Origin: Arthrobacter sp. Soc17.1.1.1
Lineage (GTDB): Bacteria > Actinomycetota > Actinomycetes > Actinomycetales > Micrococcaceae
Direction: 5' to 3'
Assembly: GCF_036867195.1 (NCBI RefSeq)
Contig: NZ_JBAJII010000001.1
Span: 1,054,001-1,118,000 of the forward strand
DNA length: 64,000 bases
Shown: positions 17,181 through 27,050 of the stretch, one piece after another
How the letters are laid out: each line of letters begins with the position of its first letter
Position numbering within the stretch: the stretch's first letter is position 1
Made by a program: the position numbers and the translations under genes
The notes under the pieces: model-generated
Told to the model about the DNA's origin: nothing
What the model saw: only the letters and a program-made list of their open reading frames with translations
Databases searched by the model: none

Positions 17181-18206
17181 CTATTTCTCCCAGCTCTCCA
17201 GGTCGACCGTGTCGATCCAGTTCCGACCTGCGTGATTGAGGGCTTCAATGTCTGCATCCACCATGAGCCGCGCCAGGTCAGGCGTATGAATGGTCGCCTT
17301 CCACCCCAGCTTGTCCTGCGCCTTCGATGCGTCCCCCACCAGAGCGTCGACCTCGGTGGGACGTAGGTATCGCTCGTCGAACTTGACGTGCTCCTCCCAG
17401 TTCAGCCCAGCGTGCTCGAATGCGATGCGCAGGAAGTCCTTTACCGTGTAGTTGCCGCCGGTAGCGAGAACAAAGTCGTCCGGCTCATCGGCCTGGAGCA
17501 TGCGCCACATGCCCTCTACATACTCTGCCGCGTAACCCCAGTCACGCACGGCGTCCAGATTGCCCATGTACACATGCTCTTGCTTTCCAGCCTTAATGGC
17601 GGCAACTGCACGCGTGATCTTTCGCGTCACGAAGGTTTCGCCTCGACGAGGAGACTCGTGATTGAAGAGGATGCCGTTCACGGCGTACATGCCGTACGCC
17701 TCCCGGTAATTCTTCGTGATCCAGTAGCTGTAGACCTTGGCGGCACCGTAGGGCGAGCGGGGGTAGAACGGAGTCTCTTCATTCTGAGGGGGAGGAGTTG
17801 CACCAAACATCTCCGAGGATGACGCCTGATAGAACCTTGTGTCGATGCCGGCGAGTCTTACTGCCTCAAGGAGACGGACAGTTCCCATGCCGGTCGTGTC
17901 TGCGGTGTGTTCCGGCTCGTCGAAGGAGACCCGAACGTGTGACTGCGCTGCGAGGTTGTAGACCTCGTCGGGCTTGATATCGGCAAGGAGCGTCACCAGA
18001 CGAGATCCATCACTGAGGTCCCCGTAGTGAAGGAAAAGCTTTGCCGCCGGGTCGTGAGGATCCACGTACAAGTGATCCACGCGCGTGGTGTTGAAAGTTG
18101 AAGCTCGTCGAATCAAACCGTGAACTTCGTAGCCCTTCTTTAGGAGGAGCTCCGCGAGGTAAGAGCCATCCTGACCGGTGATACCGGTAATCAGTGCCTT
18201 CTTCAT
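17181..18206 (-). CDS. gmd: GDP-mannose 4,6-dehydratase
   Basis: 341 aa; ATG 18206 with GGAAG upstream. Rossmann loop [10 protein letters not shown] (8-17), the GMD signature [42 protein letters not shown] with catalytic Tyr/Lys, and [18 protein letters not shown]. It produces GDP-4-keto-6-deoxy-D-mannose for the next gene. Length is normal. The pair sits between a family-4 glycosyltransferase and the BY-kinase, so fucose is a predicted component of the polymer. Confidence 0.96.
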   Translation of the reverse strand: MKKALITGITGQDGSYLAELLLKKGYEVHGLIRRASTFNTTRVDHLYVDPHDPAAKLFLHYGDLSDGSRLVTLLADIKPDEVYNLAAQSHVRVSFDEPEHTADTTGMGTVRLLEAVRLAGIDTRFYQASSSEMFGATPPPQNEETPFYPRSPYGAAKVYSYWITKNYREAYGMYAVNGILFNHESPRRGETFVTRKITRAVAAIKAGKQEHVYMGNLDAVRDWGYAAEYVEGMWRMLQADEPDDFVLATGGNYTVKDFLRIAFEHAGLNWEEHVKFDERYLRPTEVDALVGDASKAQDKLGWKATIHTPDLARLMVDADIEALNHAGRNWIDTVDLESWEK

Positions 18207-18250
18207 CAATCCACTACTTCCTGTCTGCGGCCACCTGCGCCCAAGCGCCG

Positions 18251-19381
18251 TCACCGTGATTCGCACTGTTTGAGGTAACCAGCCCAAGCTGCCGCTCCGG
18301 CGCTGACTGTTCGATTCTTGCGGAAAAAATGCTGCCCGGATGCTCCCATGGCTCCTGCAAGCGTCGAGTCAGATGCGATCCTCTCGATCACTCCCCTCAG
18401 GGAGGTTACATCAGTTGGATCGGCGACAAGGCCCGCACACGCGGACGCGATGTCCAGTGCCGCCTGGGAATCGGCGGAACCCAGAAACAGTATCGGCCTA
18501 CCCACCGACATGGAGGCGTACACCTTTGACGGTACGCAGGTGCCCGTGGCCTCGACCGCCAAAGAAGCTACGTGCCAGTCCGCGGCTCGCAAAAGCTTAC
18601 CCATGTCCCCAAACGGAACAGGCGGAAGAAAATGACAGTTCTTCAATGCGAGATCTTGAGCAAGTTGGCTGGCCTCATCAAATTTCGCGCCCTGACCCAC
18701 AACGACGAGATCGATGTCCGCGTTCTGCGCTTCTGCGAATGACTGAACCAGTCCTGCCAATGGATGATTCTGACCTGCACGCCCGCTGTATAGCATCATG
18801 AGCTTCGAAGTCAGTCCGAGATCCGCTCGAAACAGATCGATTTCGCTCTTGGTTGATGCAGTGACATCGGCGTGCCAAATCGGGATGATCTGCGAATTTC
18901 TCTTGGCTATCGATCGAACTTCCTCCTGCATGCAGGAGCCAATGACAACTACCTCGTGCGCAGACTTCAATGAAGCGACTTCCATGAACCGTCGTAAGTT
19001 TCGCTTTGGCGTGGATCCATTCATTGCCAAGTCTTGGGACCGATACAAGTCTAATGCCCAATTGACAATCTTTGGCGCCGTCGGCCGGAGAATCGAAACA
19101 ACGCGAAGGAGTAACGTCAGCCCGGTGGGTATGTCCACTAGGATGAGAAACTTGGCGGGTTGGCGCCGAAGCAATATATGACAAGCGAGTTCTAGTGAAA
19201 ATAGAATTTGCTGGAGTGGACGTGCATTAGATGGCGCCACTTTGGACACGGTAGGACGCACAACCCGCGCATCCAGCCCTTCGGCAATCAAACCGCCCTT
19301 CAATTCTTCGAGGGCGCGGGCTACTGCGTCCTTATGATTGTCCGCATAGGCGTATGCTAAATCAACGCGCAAGGAACTCAT
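18251..19381 (-). CDS. Glycosyltransferase, GT-B fold (family 4-like)
   Basis: 376 aa from ATG 19381; AAAGGG upstream. A GT-B enzyme of the cytoplasmic face: the C-terminal half carries [56 protein letters not shown] and [16 protein letters not shown], the usual nucleotide-sugar binding layout of GT4 (WbuB/ExpE7-like). The substrate cannot be told. It is in the low-G+C core of the locus and shares the leftward direction of its neighbours. Confidence 0.85.
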   Translation of the reverse strand: MSSLRVDLAYAYADNHKDAVARALEELKGGLIAEGLDARVVRPTVSKVAPSNARPLQQILFSLELACHILLRRQPAKFLILVDIPTGLTLLLRVVSILRPTAPKIVNWALDLYRSQDLAMNGSTPKRNLRRFMEVASLKSAHEVVVIGSCMQEEVRSIAKRNSQIIPIWHADVTASTKSEIDLFRADLGLTSKLMMLYSGRAGQNHPLAGLVQSFAEAQNADIDLVVVGQGAKFDEASQLAQDLALKNCHFLPPVPFGDMGKLLRAADWHVASLAVEATGTCVPSKVYASMSVGRPILFLGSADSQAALDIASACAGLVADPTDVTSLRGVIERIASDSTLAGAMGASGQHFFRKNRTVSAGAAAWAGYLKQCESR

Positions 19382-19454
19382 GAGGGTTTGCCCTTTCCGG
19401 CTGGCGAATTTTGATTTGTGTCCATGTGCATAAGTAGCGGCATTGCAAATTGAC

Positions 19455-20690
19455 CTACGATGAAGCTGATGAGTCGGATCCCACTTCAGCGAAATCGTTG
19501 GCACGGCTTCGAGCCTGCCGAGCGAGGACAGCAGCAGTTAAAGCAATGACAAGCGCCTGCAAACCTTGCATGACGAAAAACACGACGGGAAGCTGCTGGA
19601 GCGTCGACAGGGCGGCGAGGGCCGACACGAGCACAACCGACGACCCGAACCGCATCCATCCGATCGACGCGTATTTGCCGGTCACTCTAACTTGAGCCAG
19701 CCACGGAGACCCTAGGGCGAACAGCACCGCGGACAGTACGGCAATGATTAGCGCGAGTCTCGTTGGGGTCGCGTCGAGACCGAAGACCATAGCGATGATT
19801 GTCTGTCCGACCGAAAGCGCGAGCGCGCCGCCGGTGATCGACACTCCAAGTATCGCCACCCAAAATACTCTTATGGCGCTTTTTGCCTGCTCCGCCTTCG
19901 TGCTCAACAGAGGAGTGAGACTCAGTGTTAATCCGGTAAACACCAGGGAGAGCGGCGAGAGGATCGCGGACAGTGCCCGGATCGCCGCAACGTCGCTGGG
20001 GACGCCGAAATGACTGATGATATACAGGGAAACGTGAGCTATTAATACAATACCCACCGCATCAATCAGGAGACTTTTTGCGTTCTTCCAAATCTTTGTT
20101 TTGTACCACCCCTTGGCGGTCAGGCTCGGGGGGGTGTTCTTTCTGGTCAGAGCTAAGCACACCAATGCCGACACTAATCCTGCAACGGCCCAGAGGACGA
20201 GGAGGCGTTGCCAGCGGTTGGGGTCGTATAGATGATCGGATAAGCCTCCGATGAACAGGATGCAGACCGAGACTGTGGTCGCCGCTAGAGCGGCGGTTGG
20301 TCTTTCCAGTGCGTATGCTCTGATCCTGACGAATTCCGCGCCGAGCATCACTCCGATGACTACTCCAATGACGAAGTAATTCCCTTCGAAGGGTAACGCC
20401 ACTGCAGTACAGAGCATTGCGAGTGCTCCGCCAGCAATTGAAAGGGAAAATGCTATGCGAAGGTATGGCCCTCCGCGGTCTCCCAAAGGTAGCGCCAGGA
20501 GAGGCTCTGCGAGCACAGCCCGGCCAAGCGTGAGCAGCCCGAAATACACGGCAGTCACCAGAGCGAATGCTGCGATGCTCTGCGTACCACCCTGAGCAGC
20601 GAAGACAACTAGCGCAAGATTGACGACCGCGATGAGGCCTTGATCGGCGATGCCGAACAAGCTGGTACTTCGTGCACGTCGAACGTTCAT
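19455..20690 (-). CDS. Polysaccharide flippase-like membrane protein (Wzx / MOP superfamily)
   Basis: 411 aa, about 12 hydrophobic helices throughout. The start is ATG 20690 with AAGGA upstream; a TTG one codon earlier is less likely. The opening RRARSTSLFGIADQGLIAVV and the spacing of helices are like O-antigen/exopolysaccharide flippases that move lipid-linked repeat units across the membrane. Sequence motifs in this family are weak, so the call rests on topology and on the neighbouring glycosyltransferases. Confidence 0.75.
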   Translation of the reverse strand: MNVRRARSTSLFGIADQGLIAVVNLALVVFAAQGGTQSIAAFALVTAVYFGLLTLGRAVLAEPLLALPLGDRGGPYLRIAFSLSIAGGALAMLCTAVALPFEGNYFVIGVVIGVMLGAEFVRIRAYALERPTAALAATTVSVCILFIGGLSDHLYDPNRWQRLLVLWAVAGLVSALVCLALTRKNTPPSLTAKGWYKTKIWKNAKSLLIDAVGIVLIAHVSLYIISHFGVPSDVAAIRALSAILSPLSLVFTGLTLSLTPLLSTKAEQAKSAIRVFWVAILGVSITGGALALSVGQTIIAMVFGLDATPTRLALIIAVLSAVLFALGSPWLAQVRVTGKYASIGWMRFGSSVVLVSALAALSTLQQLPVVFFVMQGLQALVIALTAAVLARQARSRANDFAEVGSDSSASS

Positions 20691-20732
20691 CAATTGTTAT
20701 CCTTGGAGGCGAGAGTGGATCTCACACTTGCG

Positions 20733-21257
20733 CTATGCATCGCGTCGTTCGCCGGCCGGAAACACAATGGCCGCCGGTCCTTTGACTGAGGCAAGATCTG
20801 GCACCGACGTAAGGACTACGGCTCCAGCGCCGATCCGGGCCCCCCTTCCAACGGTTATCCCACCCAAAATAATTGCCCCAGCGCCGATTTCTACATCTTC
20901 GGATATAACAGGACAAGGTCCTCCATCAACCCGGCTGCCGATGGTGACTCCATGTCGCAGTGTGACATTCTTTCCGAGGACCGCCTGATCGTTAATCACA
21001 ATTCCGACTCCGTGATAGATCGTCAGTCCAGGACCAACCCTAGTTCGAGGTCGGATCTCGATTCCCATAATCCACTCGACAACCAAGCGGTAGGCGACCA
21101 CAATTGGCAGGGTCAGCGGCGATCCTTGATCTACCCTTGCCCAATGAGCAAGGCGGAAAAAGCAGCACACGAATCTTGCTTTGCTGTCTCCGGGGTTGGA
21201 CCGGAAGTCGCTCTTAATCAGATCAATTAAGGAACTGTGATGCTCAGGAGAACTCAT
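20733..21257 (-). CDS. Hexapeptide-repeat O-acetyltransferase (serine acetyltransferase-like)
   Basis: 174 aa; ATG 21257 with AAGGAA eight bases upstream, overlapping the end of the next gene upstream by 14 bases. Left-handed beta-helix repeats (RTRVGPGLTIYHGVGIVIND, KNVTLRHGVTIGSR, EDVEIGAGAIILGGITVG, ARIGAGAVVLTSVPD) are of the CysE/WcaB type. In this context it should acetylate a sugar of the repeat unit using acetyl-CoA rather than make O-acetylserine. Confidence 0.85.
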   Translation of the reverse strand: MSSPEHHSSLIDLIKSDFRSNPGDSKARFVCCFFRLAHWARVDQGSPLTLPIVVAYRLVVEWIMGIEIRPRTRVGPGLTIYHGVGIVINDQAVLGKNVTLRHGVTIGSRVDGGPCPVISEDVEIGAGAIILGGITVGRGARIGAGAVVLTSVPDLASVKGPAAIVFPAGERRDA

Positions 21258-22353
21258 TAACAAGTTCCTTCCATGAATCGTCGAATGCTTGACGTGAGAA
21301 GCGCGCAGCGAATTTCTCACGGGATGCTCGGGACATTTCTTCCCACAGTACGTCGTCGTTTGCCAGTTTTTCGACAGCTAGTCGTAATGCGTGTCGGTCG
21401 CCCTGGCATACAACAAAGCCTTCGCGACCATTCTCAATGATATCGGCAACCCCTCCAGTGTCGTACGCGACGACTGGAATGCCATTTCTCAAAGCTTCTA
21501 TGAGTGTAAGAGGTTGCGCTTCCAGCTTGTATGTGCTTGGAAATACGAGGATCTTTGAGCGACGCAGAATCAACTGCTTTTCCTCACCAAACACGGCGCC
21601 GTGAAGTACTACAGTCTGCTCGTGAATCTGGGAGATTTTCGCCTCCAGCGCAGCCTTATACGCCCTATCAGCATCGGCCCCAACGATCTCAAATGAGAAG
21701 TTCGATGCTGATTCCCAGCCGGCTGCAACGTGGACAAAGTCAAGGGCCCCTTTAGAAGGAATCAAGTTCGATATGAAAGTGATGCTCTTGCGTCCTGTGA
21801 TTGGTTCGTCGGCGGATCCATCATGGCGGTCGGAGAGGCAGTTCTCAATTACGGCGACTGCGTTGGACCTGGCGAACGATTCCACGTCAGCAGTTAGTTT
21901 CTCGGATAAACAAACGACTCGGGCCGCCTTGGCAAACATTCGTTTGACCAAGAGTCGCCAAATCATACCCGCCTTAGCTAGTTCAGAAAATCCTACGGTG
22001 TGGATATAGAGGATCGTGGGAATGCGGTGATGGCGGATTATTTCGTGAAGCAGGGTGTCCACCAAGAAGGAACCTCGACGCGTCGTTGCGAAGAGGATGA
22101 TAACGTTCGGTTTCCTTGCGCACGCTTTCTGGACGTCTTTGGCGAGCCCAACAACGAGAAGTAGTTTCCTCAAGCTGAAGCCCCCCACTTCTTCGATAGA
22201 TCGACTGAACTTCTTGTTGACAAACTGAATGTCGTGCTCGTGTTCTTTGAGCGAATCCAGCAGAGTTGCGGTCATCACGGTTGACCCGTGGACGGGTGGT
22301 GGGAGTTGGCTAATTACAGCTACATTACGCGCCACTAAGGCTTTACGCTTCAT
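21244..22353 (-). CDS. Family 4-like glycosyltransferase
   Basis: 369 aa; ATG 22353, two bases after the stop of the WecG-like gene. GT-B signatures are SQLPPPVHGSTVMT near the N-terminus, then ITFISNLIPSKGALDFVHVA, FSFEIVGADADRAY, and the nucleotide-sugar site FPSTYKLEAQPLTLIEALRN followed by GIPVVAYDTGGVADII. The E-x7-E pattern is present (EAQPLTLIE). It assembles the repeat unit on the cytoplasmic face; donor and acceptor are unknown. Codon use is more A+T-rich than in the flanks. Confidence 0.9.
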   Translation of the reverse strand: MKRKALVARNVAVISQLPPPVHGSTVMTATLLDSLKEHEHDIQFVNKKFSRSIEEVGGFSLRKLLLVVGLAKDVQKACARKPNVIILFATTRRGSFLVDTLLHEIIRHHRIPTILYIHTVGFSELAKAGMIWRLLVKRMFAKAARVVCLSEKLTADVESFARSNAVAVIENCLSDRHDGSADEPITGRKSITFISNLIPSKGALDFVHVAAGWESASNFSFEIVGADADRAYKAALEAKISQIHEQTVVLHGAVFGEEKQLILRRSKILVFPSTYKLEAQPLTLIEALRNGIPVVAYDTGGVADIIENGREGFVVCQGDRHALRLAVEKLANDDVLWEEMSRASREKFAARFSRQAFDDSWKELVNEFS

Positions 22354-22355
22354 CC

Positions 22356-23123
22356 TTAGTTCTTTCCTCGGGCCCCGAGGCGGAACTGCTCGAGGCAGGC
22401 CAAAATGAAGCCGACATTTCCGAAAAGGTACCGGCGCCAAAGTCTCCGGGGTTCCGTGATAAGCCTGAATGTCCATTCGAGGCCGAGAGGGGAAAGCCAG
22501 GCCGGAGCCTCCCTCTTGGTGCCGGCGCTGAAATCGAAAGCTGCTCCAATAGCTACGGCGACAATGGGTAGTGACTTGGCAAGTCTTGAGACTTCAAGGT
22601 CTTGTTTCGGTGTGCCGAGTCCGACCCACACAATGTCGGCTCCACTGCTCTGAATCGCGTCGTCTTGCACGGCCAGTTCTTCATCGGTCAAGGGTCGAAA
22701 TGGGGGGCTATTCTGACCAACGATAGTGGCGCCTGGATAGTCTCGAGTGAGGTTCGATGCGAGCTTCTCAATCACCTCAGGTGTCGAGCCAAGTAGGTAA
22801 TGACGGATAGTCCCGTGCTGGGAGGCCGCGAAAACGTCCTTGAAGAGTTGTGGTCCCCGGACCTGCCGGAGTTGCGGCGACCGGTGCATGAGCCGAGACA
22901 TCCATGCGACTGGCCGGCCGTCGGGAAAGACGAAGGTCGCTGCATTGAGAAGCTGACGGTAGGCGCGATCTTTGCGAGCAAGTGCGACGGTATAGGCATT
23001 TGCAAAGTGGACAGCAATGCCCTCGCTTCGCGATGCTGCCGCGACCCCCAAAAGGTCCTGGATCGCGTCGCTCGGCGTGCTTATTGTGAACTTCACTGAA
23101 CCGAGGAGTAGTTTTCCTGACAT
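22356..23123 (-). CDS. WecG/TagA/CpsF-family glycosyltransferase
   Basis: 255 aa; ATG 23123. GT26 features: FANAYTVALARKDRAYRQLL, FVFPDGRPVAWMSRLM (the DG-x-P motif), VRGPQLFKDVF, YLLGSTPEVIEKLA, ADIVWVGLGTPKQDLEV and GAAFDFSAGTKREAPAWL. Members add ManNAcA, ManNAc or a hexose as second sugar to an undecaprenyl-PP-linked primer. It is probably first in the leftward operon ending near 13 kb, since a 377-base gap lies upstream. Confidence 0.93.
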   Translation of the reverse strand: MSGKLLLGSVKFTISTPSDAIQDLLGVAAASRSEGIAVHFANAYTVALARKDRAYRQLLNAATFVFPDGRPVAWMSRLMHRSPQLRQVRGPQLFKDVFAASQHGTIRHYLLGSTPEVIEKLASNLTRDYPGATIVGQNSPPFRPLTDEELAVQDDAIQSSGADIVWVGLGTPKQDLEVSRLAKSLPIVAVAIGAAFDFSAGTKREAPAWLSPLGLEWTFRLITEPRRLWRRYLFGNVGFILACLEQFRLGARGKN

Positions 23124-23500
23124 TCCGAACCTTATCGATTAGTCGGCCGACTTACGCTTCTTCTCATCGCCCATGAGATGCGACGGTGTGAGCGTGCGTG
23201 AACGTGGATGTGCAATATGTTGACGTAGGAGGTCGCAGGGTGCGCTGTTGAGGAGTGGACGGCACCGCGCGGGGGGTGTGGCTAGAGTTAAAGATGGTTC
23301 CGCTTGATGGTAACTCGGATGATTTCTTATAGCGGAACCGTCGTGTCGCACCGAGCGAACAAGTAGAGATCCTTGGGCTGTGGGCTCGTCGATCTGCTGA
23401 CTCCTAATACTGTTTCGTCCTGCACCAACACGGCGATGGCCAGGGCTCGAGCACCGAACTGTCTTCAAGTTGCTGTTTGGAGTACGGTCTCCTGCTGATT
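23124..23500. other. Intergenic DNA with 9-bp inverted repeat
   Basis: 377 bases without a credible gene; a minus-strand frame through it has no protein character. GGTTCCGCT (23296-23304) and AGCGGAACC (23331-23339) are perfect inverted arms 26 bases apart, positioned to act as an operator or 5' UTR stem for the WecG-like gene. No heptamer site was seen here. Confidence 0.45.
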
Positions 23501-24085
23501 TCAGTCGTTACGTGGCGACCGATGTTCGAGCTCCCAAGCAACGATTGATTGCACTGAGGGCACTAGTTCGCGCACCATCTGTTGGTAGACCTCGTCCGGG
23601 CGGCGATATGGGTCAACAACATCATCGTGAGAGGGGTCTGAGGGGTGCGCGCTGCGTGCGCGAACGACCTTTGGCAGTAGTGCGCGCCACCGACGTGGGC
23701 CGTCGAGCGACTGGTCGCCGTCCACCGTGGCGAGGACGCGCGCGAACTCACGCAAGGTGAAGGTCTTTCGTAGAAGCGACGGAGACATCTCGATCGCTCG
23801 GCTCCGGTGCTCCCGGGTGAGGGTCAGGATGAGGTCTTGGTTGCTCAGAATGCCCTCGCTGAGTTGCCTGGCCCGGAACCCCTCAGGGTTCCCATTGAAG
23901 ACGCGGACAAGGCCGGCTACCTGTGCGTCGATTGGTGCACCAACCAATGCACCGGTGCCTGCGCTGGACAACTCGAACTCACCGGGTGCGATGGTCGCAA
24001 AGGAGCTTTGTAGCAGTCGCTCCACCATGGGTGAGCGGCAGATGTTGCCCGTGCATACGGCGAGAATGCGAAACGGAGTATCCAT
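23501..24085 (-). CDS. Low-molecular-weight protein-tyrosine phosphatase
   Basis: 194 aa from ATG 24085 (GGGGG seven bases upstream; an ATG two codons earlier is possible). The catalytic P-loop CTGNICRS (C-x5-R, residues 11-18) is near the N-terminus, and the general acid lies in VVDPYRRPDEVY near residue 160. It is cytoplasmic. It is expected to dephosphorylate the BY-kinase Tyr cluster, completing the Wzb/Wzc-type cycle. It is somewhat longer than the usual 150-160 aa, with an internal Arg-rich insertion. It is separated from the glycosyltransferase operon by its own upstream gap. Confidence 0.93.
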   Translation of the reverse strand: MDTPFRILAVCTGNICRSPMVERLLQSSFATIAPGEFELSSAGTGALVGAPIDAQVAGLVRVFNGNPEGFRARQLSEGILSNQDLILTLTREHRSRAIEMSPSLLRKTFTLREFARVLATVDGDQSLDGPRRWRALLPKVVRARSAHPSDPSHDDVVDPYRRPDEVYQQMVRELVPSVQSIVAWELEHRSPRND

Positions 24086-24235
24086 GGTCATGCCCCCAAC
24101 CGTCAAAGAGTTTGCCCCGCGCAGTGGTTGCCAGCAGCAGTGCGAGAGGCTGCCTCTTGAGCCTACCGTCCGTGCGCCGCCGACCGGGCTAGGCGCGTGA
24201 GCCTACACCGCTGAAGTTCAGGATTTGGCAATCGG

Positions 24236-25549
24236 TCAGGGTCTGCCAATTCCCTTGTAGTTCCAACCCGCGGCTCGCCACTTTAAACTGTCCAGCGTGT
24301 TGCGCCCGTCCAATACATTCTTTGCCCGAACCAACTGTGCTGCATGCTGCGGCGCGAGAGACCTGTACTGATCCCACTCCGTCAGCAGCAGCACAGCGTC
24401 TGCGTCATAAATCGCGCAGTCCAAATCATGCTCGTATGTGAGCTCCGGGAAGCGGCGCCGCGCGCCGTCAATGGCTTGAGGGTCGGTAACGGTGACCTCG
24501 GCTCCTTGTAACTGCAGCTGTGCGGCGATGTTCAAGGCAGGGGAGTCGCGCACGTCGTCGCTGTTGGGTTTGAACGCTGCACCGAGAACGGTGATGTGCT
24601 TACCCAGTAACGAGCCGCCGAGGAGCCCGCGAGTGAGCTCGACAGCCCGCATGCGGCGGCGCACATTGATGTCGTCGACTTCGCGCAGGAAGGTGAGCGC
24701 TTGATCTGCGCCCAGCTCACCCGCACGCGCCATGAACGCTCGAATGTCTTTCGGCAGGCACCCACCGCCGAAACCGATACCCGCGTTCAGGAACTTGCGG
24801 CCGATTCGCTCGTCCATGCCGATGGCGTCGGCGAGCACTGTGACGTCTGCACCGGTCACCTCGCAGACCTCCGCCATGGCGTTGATAAAAGAGATTTTCG
24901 TGGCCAGAAAGGAGTTCGCGGCGGACTTCACGAGTTCAGCGGTGGCATAGTCAGCCACGAGGCGCTGCGTGCCGAGGGAGAGCGAGGTGCTGTAGACCTC
25001 GTCGAGGGCAGCGGTGGCACGCACACCCGGCTCGCCGTCAGGTATCCCATAGACGAATCGATCCGGTGAGAGCGTGTCCTTGACGGCGAAGCCCTCGCGG
25101 AGGAACTCCGGATTCCAGGCAAGCACGGCATCGGGGTGGCGCTCGGCAAGGTTCTCGGCAAGGCGGGCCGCGGTGCCTACCGGGACCGTGGACTTGCCGA
25201 CTACTACGTTGCCTGGTTCGAGGGAGTCCAGCAGGGAGGCGAAGGCGGTGTCGACGTGGCGCAGGTCCGCTGCGTACTCGCCCTTCCGCTGAGGGGTTCC
25301 GACGCACAAGAAGTGGACCTGTGCTCCTTTGGCGTCGGCAATGTCGGGGCTGAACTTCAGCCGGCCAGAGGCCAGGACGTCATTGAGGAGTTCGGGCAGT
25401 CCCGGCTCGAAGAAGGGCACGCGTCCTGCCTGCAGCTCACCAATCTTCCAGGTGTCGGCGTCGATGCCGACGACGTCATGCCCCAGCTTCGCCATGCATG
25501 CAGCGTGAACCGCACCCAGGTAACCGCAGCCGATGATGGAAATGCGCAT
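24236..25549 (-). CDS. UDP-glucose / GDP-mannose dehydrogenase family (UDP-glucose 6-dehydrogenase)
   Basis: 437 aa; ATG 25549 with GAGGAG upstream. Rossmann loop GCGYLGAVHA (7-16), FLCVGTPQRKG, GKSTVPVGTA, NPEFLREGFAVKD, the catalytic Cys in FGGGCLPKDIRA (about 262), and ITVLGAAFKPNSDDVRDSPA in the C-terminal domain. It most likely oxidises UDP-glucose to UDP-glucuronate for the acidic polymer. Other members oxidise UDP-ManNAc or GDP-mannose, so the substrate is inferred. Confidence 0.9.
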   Translation of the reverse strand: MRISIIGCGYLGAVHAACMAKLGHDVVGIDADTWKIGELQAGRVPFFEPGLPELLNDVLASGRLKFSPDIADAKGAQVHFLCVGTPQRKGEYAADLRHVDTAFASLLDSLEPGNVVVGKSTVPVGTAARLAENLAERHPDAVLAWNPEFLREGFAVKDTLSPDRFVYGIPDGEPGVRATAALDEVYSTSLSLGTQRLVADYATAELVKSAANSFLATKISFINAMAEVCEVTGADVTVLADAIGMDERIGRKFLNAGIGFGGGCLPKDIRAFMARAGELGADQALTFLREVDDINVRRRMRAVELTRGLLGGSLLGKHITVLGAAFKPNSDDVRDSPALNIAAQLQLQGAEVTVTDPQAIDGARRRFPELTYEHDLDCAIYDADAVLLLTEWDQYRSLAPQHAAQLVRAKNVLDGRNTLDSLKWRAAGWNYKGIGRP

Positions 25550-25651
25550 GCCGGTGCTCCTCGCGGAAGGGACTGATCCGAGGATGACGCTAGCGAGACC
25601 CGGAAGACTCCCAGTGAGCGCAGGCTGGGACTAACTGAACAGTCGGTGAAC

Positions 25652-26101
25652 CTATGACGTCCGCCGGCGGTGGCGCGCCGAGACCAGCATCCATGCCACC
25701 AGAGTGCCGCACACCGCCCCGATGGTGTTGGCAAGCACGTCGTCCGGCGTCGCGACCCGTTGCGGCAACAGGAGCGCCTGTGTTCCCTCGATGAGCAGCG
25801 AGAGCACCATTCCTGCCAGCGGTCCGGCCCACCGCCAGCCCCGCGGAATGAGGATGAACCAGAACAGGCCCAGGGGCGCGAACATCAGCACATTGGACAG
25901 GAATTCCACCGAGGAGTAGGTCACGAATGCGGGTAGCCCATGGGTGTACAGATACGCCAGTGCCCGCTGAAGGAGCGGTCCGCCTGCACGGTCTACCGGT
26001 GTCGGCCACAGGACGATCAGCGCCACTGCCACCAGCCATGCCGCACACAAGCCCGCGGTCACAGTCCTGTACCGGGTCGAGGGGAGCGGCGCTGTGCTCA
26101 C
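25652..26101 (-). CDS. VanZ-family membrane protein
   Basis: 149 aa from GTG 26101 with AAGGA upstream. Four membrane helices; VanZ-like motifs LSNVLMFAPLGLFWFILIP, LSLLIEGTQALLLPQR and TPDDVLANTIGAVCGTLVAW. The family is widespread, of unknown function, and often found beside cell-envelope genes. It is the rightmost gene of the first locus. Confidence 0.88.
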   Translation of the reverse strand: MSTAPLPSTRYRTVTAGLCAAWLVAVALIVLWPTPVDRAGGPLLQRALAYLYTHGLPAFVTYSSVEFLSNVLMFAPLGLFWFILIPRGWRWAGPLAGMVLSLLIEGTQALLLPQRVATPDDVLANTIGAVCGTLVAWMLVSARHRRRTS

Positions 26102-26388
26102 GGGAAGTCCTTCGAGAAAGAAGACTGATGGGCGGTAGGGGAGTAGCGCTTTATTATGGCCGCAAGAACCTGAGGAACAGCCGACCCTCCACCTTCCTGT
26201 ACGATTGAACGCGATGCCTAGGCGAGGGAGCGGGCCGGAGGAAGAATTATCCGGCCGTACTCCGTGATCGACGGTGGCTAGCGACTCTACTGGTTTCTAG
26301 ACGACTGCCCCACGCGTGTTCCTTCCGCCCCGGTGACGTCCCAGTGCTCCCGCCTACCGTGGAGAGCCGCAACCGTTCAGGAGAAACC

Positions 26389-27039
26389 ATGTCCGAGCAG
26401 AAGCTCGCAGCACACGTCCGCACCGAATTCGGCAAGGGCTCGGCCCGCCAGGCCCGCCGCGCCAACATGATCCCCGCGGTCATCTACGGCCACGGCGCGG
26501 ACCCCATCCACATCCTGCTGCCCGCGAAGGCGACCACGCTGGCCGTGCGCACCCCCAACGCCCTGCTGACGCTGGACATCAACGGCGAGGACCACCTCGC
26601 CCTGGTCAAGGACATCCAGCGCAACCAGCTCAAGCGCATCGTCGAGCACCTCGACCTGCTGACCGTCCGCCGTGGCGAGAAGGTCCAGGTCGACGTCGCG
26701 ATCCACGTCGAGGGCGAGCCCGCCGCGGACGTCACCTTCAACCTCGAGGCCAACACGGTCCTCGTCGAGGCCGACGCCACCCACCTGCCCGAGACCCTCA
26801 CGGTCAACATCGAAGGCCGCGGGGTCGGAGAGCACATCCACGCCTCCGACATCGAGCTGCCCCAGAATGTCACCCTCCTCACCGAGGCCGAGACGCTCAT
26901 CGTCAACCTCATGGCACCGACGGTCCAGGACCTCGGCGAGACCCCGGAGACCGACGCTGACGTCGAAGGCACCTCCGAAGGCGCGACCGCCGGCAACGCC
27001 GACGCTGACGCCGTCATCACCGACGCCGACGAGCAGTAG
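26389..27039 (+). CDS. rplY: 50S ribosomal protein L25/general stress protein Ctc
   Basis: 216 aa; ATG 26389 with AGGAG seven bases upstream. The L25 domain ([48 protein letters not shown]) binds 5S rRNA; the longer C-terminal TL5/CTC domain and an acidic Ala/Asp tail follow. It precedes pth as in most actinobacteria, but prs is far to the left. Confidence 0.97.
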   Translation: MSEQKLAAHVRTEFGKGSARQARRANMIPAVIYGHGADPIHILLPAKATTLAVRTPNALLTLDINGEDHLALVKDIQRNQLKRIVEHLDLLTVRRGEKVQVDVAIHVEGEPAADVTFNLEANTVLVEADATHLPETLTVNIEGRGVGEHIHASDIELPQNVTLLTEAETLIVNLMAPTVQDLGETPETDADVEGTSEGATAGNADADAVITDADEQ

Positions 27040-27050
27040 GCAAGCAACCG

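Noticed and set aside
23139..23468. 109-codon minus-strand ORF in the gap before the WecG-like gene
   Set aside because: No ribosome site, no domain character, and composition unlike its neighbours; treated as intergenic.
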